A stretch of DNA of 64,000 nucleotides. It comes from Escherichia hormaechei_A. Lineage in GTDB: Bacteria > Pseudomonadota > Gammaproteobacteria > Enterobacterales > Enterobacteriaceae. The stretch is taken from the NCBI GenBank assembly GCA_042434945.1, contig CP170191.1, positions 2,356,001 to 2,420,000 on the forward strand, written 5' to 3'. Each line of letters starts with the position of its first letter. Position 1 is the stretch's first letter. The position numbers and the translations under genes were made by a program. The notes beneath the pieces are model-generated. The model was not told the origin of the DNA. It saw only the letters and a list, made by a program, of their open reading frames with translations, and made no database searches. Shown piece after piece: positions 17,558 to 24,556 of this stretch.

Positions 17558-19030
17558 TCAGCGCGAGCGCACCAACATGCCGGTTGATTGTGGTTCTGAT
17601 AATTCGGTTAGCGCGTATACAGCGGCATCAAGCCGGTCAGGTGATTTCTTCGCAGTGGATGGCACGTACTCCATGAACTGGTTTTCTACCTCGTAGAGGC
17701 TGCCACGGTGAGCTACCCTCCCCTGCGCATACAGCGCGGAGATGGGCTCTGCACGTGCGTATTTACCCTTACTGGCGTGCACGCGGATGATGCGCCCGCC
17801 GAACCCGGCATTGCGCAGCGTATCCTCCGCCATATCGCCGCCCTGGTTGGTTTCGATGACGATCGCATCAGCTTCGTGTTGCTCGTAGGCCTCAATGGCT
17901 TTGGTAGCCCAGCCGTTGGGTGAATACTTCCCGCTGTAATCCGCGTCGAGGCTGTATTGCCGCTCATCGCCGGTACCGTAAACACTGGCGACGGCAATGC
18001 CTGATTCGTCACTCTCTTCGCTGTTGGTCGCTTGCGGGTCGATTGCCACGACCGTACGGGCCAGTTCCTGGGTGATCCGCATCGCGTGTGCGGCGCTGAT
18101 CATTTCCTCGTTCCACAGCGCCCCCTCCGCGTTGAAGCGTTTCGGGTTCTGCATGTACTGGGCTTCTGCGGTGCGCCGGTGAGAAAACAGCGATACACGG
18201 TGCGATTCGTTATGCTTAAAAGGCCACAGCCAGCCATCAGGCAAGCCGTGGTCAATCGGGATAGCGTGAGTGTTTTCCGGGTAAGTTTCTTCGTAGCTGC
18301 GGCTGCTATCGATGAGAACAGGCAAGTTCAGGTGATGCCACTTCTCACCGCTCCCGCCACGCAGTAGATACCCGCTCAGGTCGTGGTAATGGATCCGCTG
18401 CATGATGACAATCATCGGCGTCGTCTCGATCGCCAGTCGTGATTTGATTGTCTCGTTAAAGCGGTTGTTGACCCCGTCTCGGACGATCTCAGAGTAAGCG
18501 TCGTCCGGCTTAACCGGGTCATCGATAATCAGCGCGCCCTGCCAGCCTGGCTCCATATGTCCTGCACGGAAGCCTGTAACCTGTCCGGCCGCTGATGACG
18601 CATAGACACCGCCGCCGTGCTCAGTCCACCACATCGCCTTACTGTCAGCGTCATCTCGCAACGCCATCGGCCACATGGACTGATAAGCCTGTGACTTAAT
18701 CATACCGCGCGCTGTAGAGGAGTTCAGCAGTGCCAGATTGTGGGAATAGGACAGGTGCATGAAGCGAGCGCGGTTATTGAGTGCCAGCCCTCGCCCCATC
18801 ATGTTGATGGTTGCCAGTTCGGTCTTTGTGTAGCCAGGTGGAACGTTGATGACCAGGCGCGTAATCTCACCATCGATAACTCGGTCCAGCGTCTGCTGAA
18901 TCACCTTGTGGTGAGGCGCAACAATCATCTTTCCGCCGGTGCGCTGCTTGAAGAAGTAACGAGCGTAGTAGAGACCATCCTCTTCGCATTCTATCCGACG
19001 CGCATATGTTTTTTGCTCAGCAGTCGTCAT
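17558..19030 (-). CDS. Terminase large subunit
   Basis: Start set at the ATG at 19030 (MTTAEQKTYARR), overlapping the small-subunit gene by 14 bp; 490 residues. The ATPase has a Walker-A-like loop NVPPGYTKTELA, a Walker B segment GALIIDDPVKPDDAYSE and a coupling-region IVIMQRIHYHDLSG. The C-terminal RNase H-like nuclease starts at RTVVAIDPQAT, continues with AIVIETNQGGD and ends DRLDAAVYALTEL, supplying the acidic residues. It translocates and cuts phage DNA at the portal. Confidence 0.93.
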   Translation of the reverse strand: MTTAEQKTYARRIECEEDGLYYARYFFKQRTGGKMIVAPHHKVIQQTLDRVIDGEITRLVINVPPGYTKTELATINMMGRGLALNNRARFMHLSYSHNLALLNSSTARGMIKSQAYQSMWPMALRDDADSKAMWWTEHGGGVYASSAAGQVTGFRAGHMEPGWQGALIIDDPVKPDDAYSEIVRDGVNNRFNETIKSRLAIETTPMIVIMQRIHYHDLSGYLLRGGSGEKWHHLNLPVLIDSSRSYEETYPENTHAIPIDHGLPDGWLWPFKHNESHRVSLFSHRRTAEAQYMQNPKRFNAEGALWNEEMISAAHAMRITQELARTVVAIDPQATNSEESDESGIAVASVYGTGDERQYSLDADYSGKYSPNGWATKAIEAYEQHEADAIVIETNQGGDMAEDTLRNAGFGGRIIRVHASKGKYARAEPISALYAQGRVAHRGSLYEVENQFMEYVPSTAKKSPDRLDAAVYALTELSEPQSTGMLVRSR

Positions 19031-19589
19031 CCTCCAACATCTCCCGCCGCGCTGCTTTGTATTCTTCTTTGGTGAGCGCTGCCATTTCGATAGGCCCGCC
19101 GTTCTTGCCTGTATGCTCATGGGTGGCCTGTTCTTTGAAAGCCATCACATCTATGTGCTTCCCGAGCAGCTCGAGGTTTCTGATTTTATCCGGCCACTTA
19201 ATTTTCTTTAGAATCCCGACCATTTCACGCTCTTCCCCGCGGCCTTCATACATCTCAGCCACATCGAAGCCGCTCAGATATCTTCGCCAGGATGAGGGCC
19301 ACTCGCTTACTGGCTTCAGACTCATATCGTCTTTGAGGATGTCTAGCACGTCCATCTGGTCTATCTCAACGAGACGATTCAGGACGTATGTCGCATTTAT
19401 GCCAACCAGATCATTGCGTTGCGCTTTAAGTTCGGCAATTCTGGACTGGATGTCAGGTTTTGACAGGTTTTCGGACGCGGTGCGGTTAGCTGTCTTTGCG
19501 CTGTACCCCGCCCGAATAGCCGCTTGCGTGGCGTTTAAATCGATGAGGTACTCGCGACAGAACATTTCTTGTTTGTCGGTGAGTGCCAT
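19017..19589 (-). CDS. Terminase small subunit
   Basis: 190 residues. The N-terminal helix-turn-helix is the typical terminase small subunit type (MALTDKQEMFCREYLIDLNA, then AAIRAGYSAKTANRTASENL). It binds the packaging site and recruits the large subunit. Its 5' end lies only 22 bp from the divergent plus-strand cargo cassette. Confidence 0.9.
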   Translation of the reverse strand: MALTDKQEMFCREYLIDLNATQAAIRAGYSAKTANRTASENLSKPDIQSRIAELKAQRNDLVGINATYVLNRLVEIDQMDVLDILKDDMSLKPVSEWPSSWRRYLSGFDVAEMYEGRGEEREMVGILKKIKWPDKIRNLELLGKHIDVMAFKEQATHEHTGKNGGPIEMAALTKEEYKAARREMLEDDDC

Positions 19590-19610
19590 ATTTTATCTCT
19601 GGAGATTTTG

Positions 19611-19856
19611 GTGAGAAAATTAATCGTATTTGTATCTTTTTGTTCGACTTTAGGCTTTGGCTATCAAGCCATAACCAGTCAAACATTAGCCACAGCGCTA
19701 GCAGCATTAGCGAGTTTGGTCGTTTTTCTAACAGCCTTAGCCAATCTAAAAAGTAACAAAGCTAAAGAGCAAGGTGTCAACCAAACAATCGGCGATAACT
19801 CTAGCGGTATACAAATAGGTGGCAACGTAACTATTAATGAAAAGGACAAAGAATGA
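19611..19856 (+). CDS. Small membrane protein with C-terminal amyloid-like motif (cargo gene 1)
   Basis: GTG start at 19611 with GGAG seven bases upstream; 81 residues. Two hydrophobic stretches at about 3-17 (KLIVFVSFCSTLGFG) and 25-45 (LATALAALASLVVFLTALA) suggest a membrane hairpin. The C-terminus carries GDNSSGIQIGGNVTI, which repeats near the N-terminus of the next protein. The I-Q-I-G core resembles RHIM-like/PP amyloid-signalling motifs of bacteria. The gene is A+T-rich, opposes the late operon and its stop overlaps the next start. An alternative start at 19569 would overlap terminase and lacks such a ribosome site. Confidence 0.75.
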   Translation: MRKLIVFVSFCSTLGFGYQAITSQTLATALAALASLVVFLTALANLKSNKAKEQGVNQTIGDNSSGIQIGGNVTINEKDKE

Positions 19857-20758
19857 ACTTATTCGAGAAATCCGGCCAAAGTGTGGGTGATAACTCCTCA
19901 GCTATACAAGTTACAGGTGATGTCCACTTTGGCAACACCACTACTGAGGTCATGGCTATTTGCCAGTTAATGGTCAAAAGTGAAATGGCTTCGCTTCGTG
20001 AAGATGCATTCGCTTTAGTCGACTCACGGGCTCAAGAATTTGGTCACCAAATTGCAGAAAAACTATCTAAAGATGTTGATGAAAAACTAAGAGCAAAACT
20101 CGCTGATCCCGATATTCAGTACACCCTAAATCAAGCAGTTGTTCAGGTCGCAAGAAAGGGGTTTGATGCAAAATCAGAACTTCTTAAGGAGTTAATAGTT
20201 ACTAAAATTGAAAGCGATCAAGAAGACGAAAGCATTTTGATCGATCAAGCGTTAGATACAACATCAAGACTGACCACTAATGATATTAAGTTTTTGGCAT
20301 TTGTATATTTTTTACGTTCAATTACTAAGATGATAGGAAGTATAGATATCACAAGGCTTGCAGAGGAAAAGAAGACTCATTTTTCACTACCTAACCTTTC
20401 CTTGGAAGCAAATTACATGACCCATAAATTAATGTATGCTGTTTATGAAACAGATTATATAAAATTTCTTGGAGAACACTTCACCCTCAAACGCATAAAT
20501 CAGCCACTCTTAGAAATCAAGGGCGTATTTTTCACAGATAAATCATATAATATCAATTACTTAGAGCTGTTATCAAAAAGAACGGGATATGACACCTTCA
20601 TAACTGATGCATCATTTTATGAAGCATTCCCCGCTACAAAATTAATTCTTGACTCTTTTGGCATTTCAACCCTTACAGAACTTAACTCACTAGTCATCAA
20701 TCCGGTAGGTAGGATTATTGCGGAAAATTATCTCAAAGCTCGTGGATATATCAGTTAA
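19853..20758 (+). CDS. LPO_1073/Vpar_1526-like protein with N-terminal amyloid-like motif (cargo gene 2)
   Basis: 301 residues, coupled to gene 1 by an ATGA overlap. Residues 8-24 read SGQSVGDNSSAIQVTGD, matching gene 1's C-terminal motif at about ten of eighteen positions. From about residue 35 the protein is soluble and mainly helical (KSEMASLREDAFALVDSRAQ, AEKLSKDVDEKLRAKL), and the C-terminal ~120 residues look alpha/beta with no catalytic motif that I recognise. The overall type matches what I remember as the LPO_1073/Vpar_1526 family of unknown function. Low G+C and orientation mark it as lysogenic cargo. A sensor/effector relation with gene 1 is inferred. Confidence 0.8.
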   Translation: MNLFEKSGQSVGDNSSAIQVTGDVHFGNTTTEVMAICQLMVKSEMASLREDAFALVDSRAQEFGHQIAEKLSKDVDEKLRAKLADPDIQYTLNQAVVQVARKGFDAKSELLKELIVTKIESDQEDESILIDQALDTTSRLTTNDIKFLAFVYFLRSITKMIGSIDITRLAEEKKTHFSLPNLSLEANYMTHKLMYAVYETDYIKFLGEHFTLKRINQPLLEIKGVFFTDKSYNINYLELLSKRTGYDTFITDASFYEAFPATKLILDSFGISTLTELNSLVINPVGRIIAENYLKARGYIS

Positions 20759-20788
20759 TACTCGACATATGGAAAAAGGTATATGGAT

Positions 20789-20820
20789 GCCAGTTACCCG
20801 AGTCGGGGAAGATAACTGGC
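20789..20820 (+). other. Hairpin after the cargo cassette
   Basis: GCCAGTTA and TAACTGGC form a perfect 8-bp stem, with an inner CCC/GGG, 30 bp after the stop of cargo gene 2. There is no T run behind it on either strand, so it is a possible Rho-assisted or processing site rather than a classical terminator. Confidence 0.45.
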
Positions 20821-20855
20821 GGACATGACTTGGGCTCGTCATCGTTATCCATGGG

Positions 20856-21074
20856 TTACTCCGTTGTTTGTTCTGCTGGCTGTTCGGTCTGCTCTGCCGG
20901 TACCGGTGAGAACTGCACGCGCTTCACATCGGCTGGAGCGAAGTACAGCCACTCGCCCATCTCGGTCGCCAGCGGCACAAAGCCGTTCACCAGCTCAGGC
21001 TGACGTCGTGACATCTTGCCCGTGAAGGTTTCGCCTGTTTGGGTGGTTAATGTGATTTGGTAGATGTCGGGCAT
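20856..21074 (-). CDS. Small phage protein, 72 residues
   Basis: MPDIYQITLTTQTGETFTGK at the start and a glutamate/glutamine/proline-rich tail (PVPAEQTEQPAEQTTE). The body looks like a small beta-rich domain with a WLYFAPADVKRVQF strand. It lies in the late orientation between the Rha-like regulator and terminase, with an AAGGTAT ribosome-site candidate. No family recognised. Confidence 0.6.
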   Translation of the reverse strand: MPDIYQITLTTQTGETFTGKMSRRQPELVNGFVPLATEMGEWLYFAPADVKRVQFSPVPAEQTEQPAEQTTE

Positions 21075-21127
21075 CGTGTTATACCTTCAAAGGCGGTTAA
21101 AATTACCAATGACATATAGGAGGAAGA

Positions 21128-21388
21128 ATGTCTTCGTTCAACCAAACAAGCCTACGATCATCCAACAGCCCGCTTCGCATAGAAACAACTGATAAAGAAC
21201 ATGCCATTGCCCATGAGGCAATTTTGGTTGCCTTATTGACTAACGTTGCAAGGGCTGCGCACAGCAATCAGGCGCTGATTGAATTAGAAGAAACAGTTAA
21301 AGGATTGATTAGCAGGTCCAACCCTAATAGCTTTAGGATCGCTTCAGATCTCATTAATGAAGCAAAAGAGAATTTCAACAGGGGTTGA
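21128..21388 (+). CDS. Small plus-strand cargo protein, 86 residues
   Basis: Opposite to the late operon, with a strong AGGAGG about five bases before the ATG. The protein is helical (AHEAILVALLTNVARAAHSN, QALIELEETVKGLISRSN) and has no membrane segment or recognised domain. A GGCGCA/TGCGCC hairpin at 21395-21414 follows the stop. It may belong to the same accessory block as the two-gene cassette upstream. Confidence 0.6.
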   Translation: MSSFNQTSLRSSNSPLRIETTDKEHAIAHEAILVALLTNVARAAHSNQALIELEETVKGLISRSNPNSFRIASDLINEAKENFNRG

Positions 21389-21454
21389 GTTTTAGGCGCA
21401 TCGTTAGGTGCGCCATTATCCAAGCACCTCAGTGAAGAGCTTCTGTAATGTCAA

Positions 21455-21973
21455 TCAGCCAATCAGCAGTTCTGGCTGCGTCACCTGCATGATGTGCTCA
21501 TGCTCAAGCTTCAGCACGCGTTTTTCCTTCTTCCTTTCGTTCATCAACCGACTGCCGATCGTTCCCTTGAGCTTTGAGCGCGTTTCTTTTATGGCGTAGC
21601 GGTGTTGCATTTCTTCACCCATGGCAACTCTTCGGCTCAGTTGCTCCGCCATCCAATTAAAGGCATTGATGTAGCACTCCTTTACTGCGGCAGCTGTTTT
21701 ACCGGTGAATCCCATCACGAGCATCATGCACCCGTCGCGGGTGATGTTATACATAGGCTGAACATCGCCATTTTTATCAATAAAATCAATGGGCGCAAAA
21801 TTGCGCCGGGTGAAGTCATCGGAGCATTTCAGGTTACGTATGGCGCGCAAAACGTCTTTATGTCGCTTGCCAAAGTAGTCAGCCACCTTGAGTGATGTGG
21901 TGATTATCTTGTTATCGAGAGTCGTTACCATTTCACGAAAATCGAAAGCCGGAATAACTGACGGATTATTCAT
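21455..21973 (-). CDS. Rha-family phage regulatory protein
   Basis: Start at the ATG at 21973 (MNNPSVIPAFDFREMVTTLD); 172 residues. The Rha domain is clear from TSLKVADYFGKRHKDVLRAI and the later YNITRDGCMMLVMGFTGKTA. Rha-type proteins act as antirepressor-like regulators and block growth in some IHF-deficient hosts; the C-terminal basic region (NERKKEKRVLKLEHE) is variable. It lies between the lysis and packaging genes, which is unusual for an early regulator but common for this gene type in prophages. Confidence 0.8.
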   Translation of the reverse strand: MNNPSVIPAFDFREMVTTLDNKIITTSLKVADYFGKRHKDVLRAIRNLKCSDDFTRRNFAPIDFIDKNGDVQPMYNITRDGCMMLVMGFTGKTAAAVKECYINAFNWMAEQLSRRVAMGEEMQHRYAIKETRSKLKGTIGSRLMNERKKEKRVLKLEHEHIMQVTQPELLIG

Positions 21974-22126
21974 AGCGTGTACCTTTCTTTGAGATGAACC
22001 TTTGCCGCATAGGAAATCAGCCCGTCGAGGCTCGCCAGCACTAACTGACTTCCTCAAAGGCTCATTTCAAAGGGTTTGGTTCGACGTGGTTTGAATGCGC
22101 TGCGGTGCGCGGTGAAATGCGGATAC

Positions 22127-22153
22127 AAAAAAGCCCCGGCAATTGCCGAGGCT
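22127..22153 (-). terminator. Terminator after the lysis cassette
   Basis: Minus-strand GCCTCGGC and GCCGGGGC pair across AATT (one G-U) and run into six T. It separates Rz/Rz1 from the Rha-like gene; read-through by Q-modified polymerase is expected. The stretch 21974-22245 otherwise holds only the Rha leader. Confidence 0.75.
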
Positions 22154-22245
22154 CAGAATTTTGTATTTGACACTTAATGATTTCTCTTCAGCTGTACTGC
22201 TCACAGCATGACTGACTTTTACTACTTTCATTTCTCGATTTCAAT

Positions 22246-22566
22246 TTATTTTTTTCTCATTTCTTCAATTTTCCTGATCGCAGCCTTATCCAGATTGCAC
22301 TGCCCCAGCGCCGTATAGAGCTGAGCGTTTAACTCAAGACTTGCCTGCCACGTGAACGGAACCACCATTCCGGGGATCGGCGTGTCTGCTGTCAGGTCAG
22401 CGCTTATCGGCACCACTGGGGCCGGAACGTAAACTGTCTGCGTATTCCCGCAGGCTGTCAGTAGCGGCAGAAGGAACAGGCTGGTTAGCGCACAGATCGC
22501 CTTCAAGCGCCTGCCTGATGTAGACAATGCGCGTTTCGCCCTTTTGAGCCAGTTCGTTCTTTGCAT
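22246..22566 (-). CDS. Outer-membrane spanin subunit, Rz1-like lipoprotein
   Basis: Read in a different frame from Rz and largely embedded in its 3' half. The ATG at 22566 gives 106 residues. A basic N-terminus and hydrophobic core lead to a lipobox LLTAC near residue 39 (SLFLLPLLTACGNTQ), after which the mature protein is proline-rich (VYVPAPVVPISADL). It is longer than lambda Rz1 because of a C-terminal extension (LYTALGQCNLDKAAIRKIEE). Together with Rz it fuses inner and outer membranes at lysis. Confidence 0.75.
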   Translation of the reverse strand: MQRTNWLKRAKRALSTSGRRLKAICALTSLFLLPLLTACGNTQTVYVPAPVVPISADLTADTPIPGMVVPFTWQASLELNAQLYTALGQCNLDKAAIRKIEEMRKK

Positions 22567-22774
22567 TCTGGGTAGCCTGTGAGATGTCACGGATGATGTT
22601 CATCGTGGTGATCACGTTGCTGGTGATCGCCTCTGATTTGTCTGCCCTGACCGTCGCCTTATCGCGCTGGTCTTTGTAGGTGATGGCATTGTCGCGGTAG
22701 TGGTTGATAGCCCAACCCATGGCGCTGATTACCACGATGATTACCGCACAGGTAACTCCAACAATTCGACTCAT
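22397..22774 (-). CDS. Inner-membrane spanin subunit, Rz-like
   Basis: ATG at 22774 overlaps the stop of the small membrane ORF (CTATGAG); 125 residues. One N-terminal membrane helix (MSRIVGVTCAVIIVVISAMG) is followed by a periplasmic coiled-coil region (KDQRDKATVRADKSEAI, then NAKNELAQKGETRIVY), the standard Rz plan. Confidence 0.85.
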   Translation of the reverse strand: MSRIVGVTCAVIIVVISAMGWAINHYRDNAITYKDQRDKATVRADKSEAITSNVITTMNIIRDISQATQNAKNELAQKGETRIVYIRQALEGDLCANQPVPSAATDSLREYADSLRSGPSGADKR

Positions 22775-22872
22775 AGAAGGATTACTCCAACAAAGAGAAA
22801 CCATCCCCAACCCGACATACCGAGACACGCCAGTATTCCTGCCACAATGAAACAAATGCAGCTTGGGTTCAT
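22771..22872 (-). CDS. Tiny hydrophobic lysis-cassette protein, 33 residues
   Basis: The ATG overlaps the endolysin stop (CAATGA) and the TGA overlaps the Rz start, so it is coupled on both sides. The protein is nearly all hydrophobic (MNPSCICFIVAGILACLGMS, then GWGWFLFVGVILL) and probably forms one long or two short membrane helices with a glycine turn. It may be an accessory holin or antiholin, or a modulator of spanins; I do not recognise a named family. Confidence 0.6.
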   Translation of the reverse strand: MNPSCICFIVAGILACLGMSGWGWFLFVGVILL

Positions 22873-23408
22873 TGGTCTATCCCCCAGCACGCCAGTGCGC
22901 TTTCCTGGTCACGCCGCTCTACCTGACCGTAGCAACCATTTTTCTTGCCTTTGGTCAGGCGACAATCCCGTCCACCGTCTTTAATCCACCAGCGTATAGC
23001 CTCACAGGCACCTTTCCGATCTCCGGCGTTAATGCGCTGGTAGAACGTCGACGGGTAGCACTTTCCGGGGCCGATGTTGTACGGACAGAAAGATGCGATA
23101 CCCACCTTCTGAGGCTCTGTCAGAGGCACTTTGATATTCCGGTCGACCCAGGCAAGCGCTTTATCACGCTCGATGGCGTTGACCTTCTTGCATTGCGCCT
23201 CGGTAGCGGTCATACCCTTTACGACACGTTTGCCGTCGATAACTGTCACACCATGGCATAGCGACCAGACGCCACCGGGATCCATGACGGCCACAAGTGC
23301 ATTGCCTTCCTTCTCACTAATGAACTGGTCAAACAGCACTGGCGCTGATGCTCCAGCGGCGATCAGGGATAGCATGGCTGCGCTGAGTTTTGCTCTGGTC
23401 GATGCCAT
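22869..23408 (-). CDS. SAR endolysin, R21-like lysozyme (glycoside hydrolase 24)
   Basis: 179 residues. The N-terminal ~26 residues form a weakly hydrophobic, Ala/Ser/Gly-rich signal-anchor-release segment (KLSAAMLSLIAAGASAPVLF) without a signal-peptidase site. The catalytic array is E34-x8-D43-x5-S49, where the last position is usually threonine. Later NIGPGKCYPSTFYQRINAGD and RRDQESALACWG match phage lysozymes. It cuts peptidoglycan after release from the membrane, consistent with the pinholin-type holin directly upstream. Confidence 0.88.
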   Translation of the reverse strand: MASTRAKLSAAMLSLIAAGASAPVLFDQFISEKEGNALVAVMDPGGVWSLCHGVTVIDGKRVVKGMTATEAQCKKVNAIERDKALAWVDRNIKVPLTEPQKVGIASFCPYNIGPGKCYPSTFYQRINAGDRKGACEAIRWWIKDGGRDCRLTKGKKNGCYGQVERRDQESALACWGIDQ

Positions 23409-23409
23409 G

Positions 23410-23658
23410 TTAATTATCCTGTGGTGGTGCGGTGATGTAGCCCTTCTTCAGGGCCTTCTCGTATGCCTTGGTCTGGCGTCTTTTGAAGTAAAGGTTGGTC
23501 AGGTAAGTGGCTATACCGATAAGAAAACCGCCAATCACTGCAACCTTGTTCCAGTCGAGGTCGTGCAACCATTGCAAAATGCCGCCTCCACAAATAAGAC
23601 TGCCAGACACGCAATACGAGACTGCGGATGCGATTTTGTCAGGCATATATCGGATCAT
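23410..23658 (-). CDS. Class II holin, P21 S (pinholin)-like
   Basis: ATG at 23658 (MIRYMPDKIASAVSYCVSGS) preceded by GAGGAGAAAGAG; 82 residues. Two membrane helices (about 10-28 and 38-57) surround LHDLDWNKVAV; the end of the second, FLIGIATYLTNLYFKRRQ, closely resembles the S21 pinholin family ending in LTYLTNLYFK. Small holes made by a pinholin depolarise the membrane and free the SAR endolysin encoded next. A second start three codons downstream (MPDKIAS) could give the usual dual-start holin/antiholin pair. Confidence 0.85.
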   Translation of the reverse strand: MIRYMPDKIASAVSYCVSGSLICGGGILQWLHDLDWNKVAVIGGFLIGIATYLTNLYFKRRQTKAYEKALKKGYITAPPQDN

Positions 23659-23761
23659 CTCTTTCTCCTCGCGTAATGGCGGGAGCTGTGCGTAAGGGGT
23701 CAGGCCCTCGGGACGATTTAACAAGTAGGCGTGTCGATGATGGTTCCCGGAGCCTGAAAAT

Positions 23762-23784
23762 AAAAAAGCCAGCGACAGGCTGGC
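23762..23784 (-). terminator. Terminator in the late leader, upstream of the holin
   Basis: Minus-strand GCCAGCC and GGCTGGC-type arms (stem around TGTC) followed by TTTTTTATTTT. It lies about 100 bp before the holin start, so lysis genes would depend on Q-mediated antitermination. Confidence 0.7.
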
Positions 23785-23839
23785 AATGTGAGGGTAAGGC
23801 AATGTCGGCTCTCTGGCCGAATGGTCCCAGATAGTGGGT

Positions 23840-23965
23840 TCTGTGTGTGGCGATCGGACTCGAACCGATACTCAGGTTCAGCATTAGCATCATGCCTGCC
23901 CTGCTGGCTATGCCAGTTGATGCGTTACTCTACCCATTCCCCGCAAGCGGGAATTAAGTTACACC
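23840..23965 (-). other. tRNA-like element in the late leader, probably degenerate
   Basis: Minus strand shows a T-arm-like ATCGG-TTCGAGT-CCGAT at 23852-23868 and, upstream, an anticodon-arm-like hairpin GGCAT-GATGCTA-ATGCT plus a CTGGC-ATA-GCCAG hairpin. A full cloverleaf does not form: the acceptor arms match only about five of seven positions, position 33 is not T and no CCA end is present. It may be a decayed tRNA or an RNA structure of its own. Confidence 0.3.
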
Positions 23966-24066
23966 ACAACGGACAGAGCACTGAGCATTTCGTTGGCGCT
24001 CCATGCTGCTGCGTGGGTTGGGTTATGAGCCCTTCACGCCAATGCTCTTTCCTGTTGTGCAGATAC

Positions 24067-24089
24067 AAAAAAGGCCGCCTGAGCGACCT
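24067..24089 (-). terminator. Terminator after the 80-residue late-leader gene
   Basis: Minus-strand GGTCGC-TCA-GGCGGCC hairpin followed by six T, nearly the same hairpin as at 14584-14599. It ends the short transcript carrying the 24108-24350 gene. Confidence 0.75.
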
Positions 24090-24107
24090 GTCTGTTGAGT
24101 TGCACCT

Positions 24108-24350
24108 TCACCACATTTTGAGCCCACGTAAAAAGCCTCTTAGGCCTTCAGCGTGCCTCCTGTAATGCGATGTGCACTCATCGATAACATCATGAGCTGA
24201 CACAAAGCGAAGCGACTTACAACCGACCTCTTTGTGCAACTTGTTTTTGACGTTGAATATTCGAACACTAAAAGCATCATCCACCTTTCTGATTTCGTAA
24301 CGATAGGTGATATTGTTTGTGCCGCCAACATAAAGCTGGAAGTTCTTCAT
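24108..24350 (-). CDS. Small protein in the late leader, 80 residues
   Basis: ATG preceded by GAGGCCTCATC. The basic protein MKNFQLYVGGTNNITYRYEI... continues RIFNVKNKLHKEVGCKSLRF and looks like a small alpha/beta domain. It lies between two terminators (24444-24475 and 24067-24089), so it may be a separately controlled insertion in the leader of the late transcript. The family is unknown to me. Confidence 0.6.
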   Translation of the reverse strand: MKNFQLYVGGTNNITYRYEIRKVDDAFSVRIFNVKNKLHKEVGCKSLRFVSAHDVIDECTSHYRRHAEGLRGFLRGLKMW

Positions 24351-24443
24351 GATGAGGCCTCTCTGTTTTCACTGGAGCCCATATTTTACATAAGTAAAAA
24401 AAGATTATTAACTTTTAAAGTCCACTTGGTTTACATAAAGCAC

Positions 24444-24475
24444 AAAAAACAAAGCCCCGCACGATGGCGAGGCTC
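24444..24475 (-). terminator. tR'-like terminator behind the late promoter
   Basis: Minus-strand AGCCTCGC and GCGGGGCT pair (one G-U) across CATCGT and run into TTTGTTTTTTG. It lies about 50-75 nt downstream of the predicted pR' start, the place where the early-terminated late leader of lambdoid phages ends until Q acts. Confidence 0.75.
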
Positions 24476-24527
24476 TTAATTCTTTGTCGACCTACGAAGC
24501 TATGGCGACGATATCAGATTTACATGA

Positions 24528-24556
24528 AATGTATGCTATTTAATTGACTTTTGCAA
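24528..24556 (-). promoter_or_regulatory. Late promoter pR'
   Basis: Minus-strand TTGCAA (24551-24556) and TACATT (24528-24533) are 17 bp apart and overlap the very end of the Q gene, as in phage 82 and lambda. Transcription would begin near 24521 and run through lysis, packaging and structural genes. The region just downstream would hold the Q-dependent pause; I cannot assign it exactly. Confidence 0.7.

Noticed and set aside
23840..23965. Functional tRNA gene
   Set aside because: Acceptor stem mismatches, missing T33 and missing CCA; kept only as a tRNA-like element.
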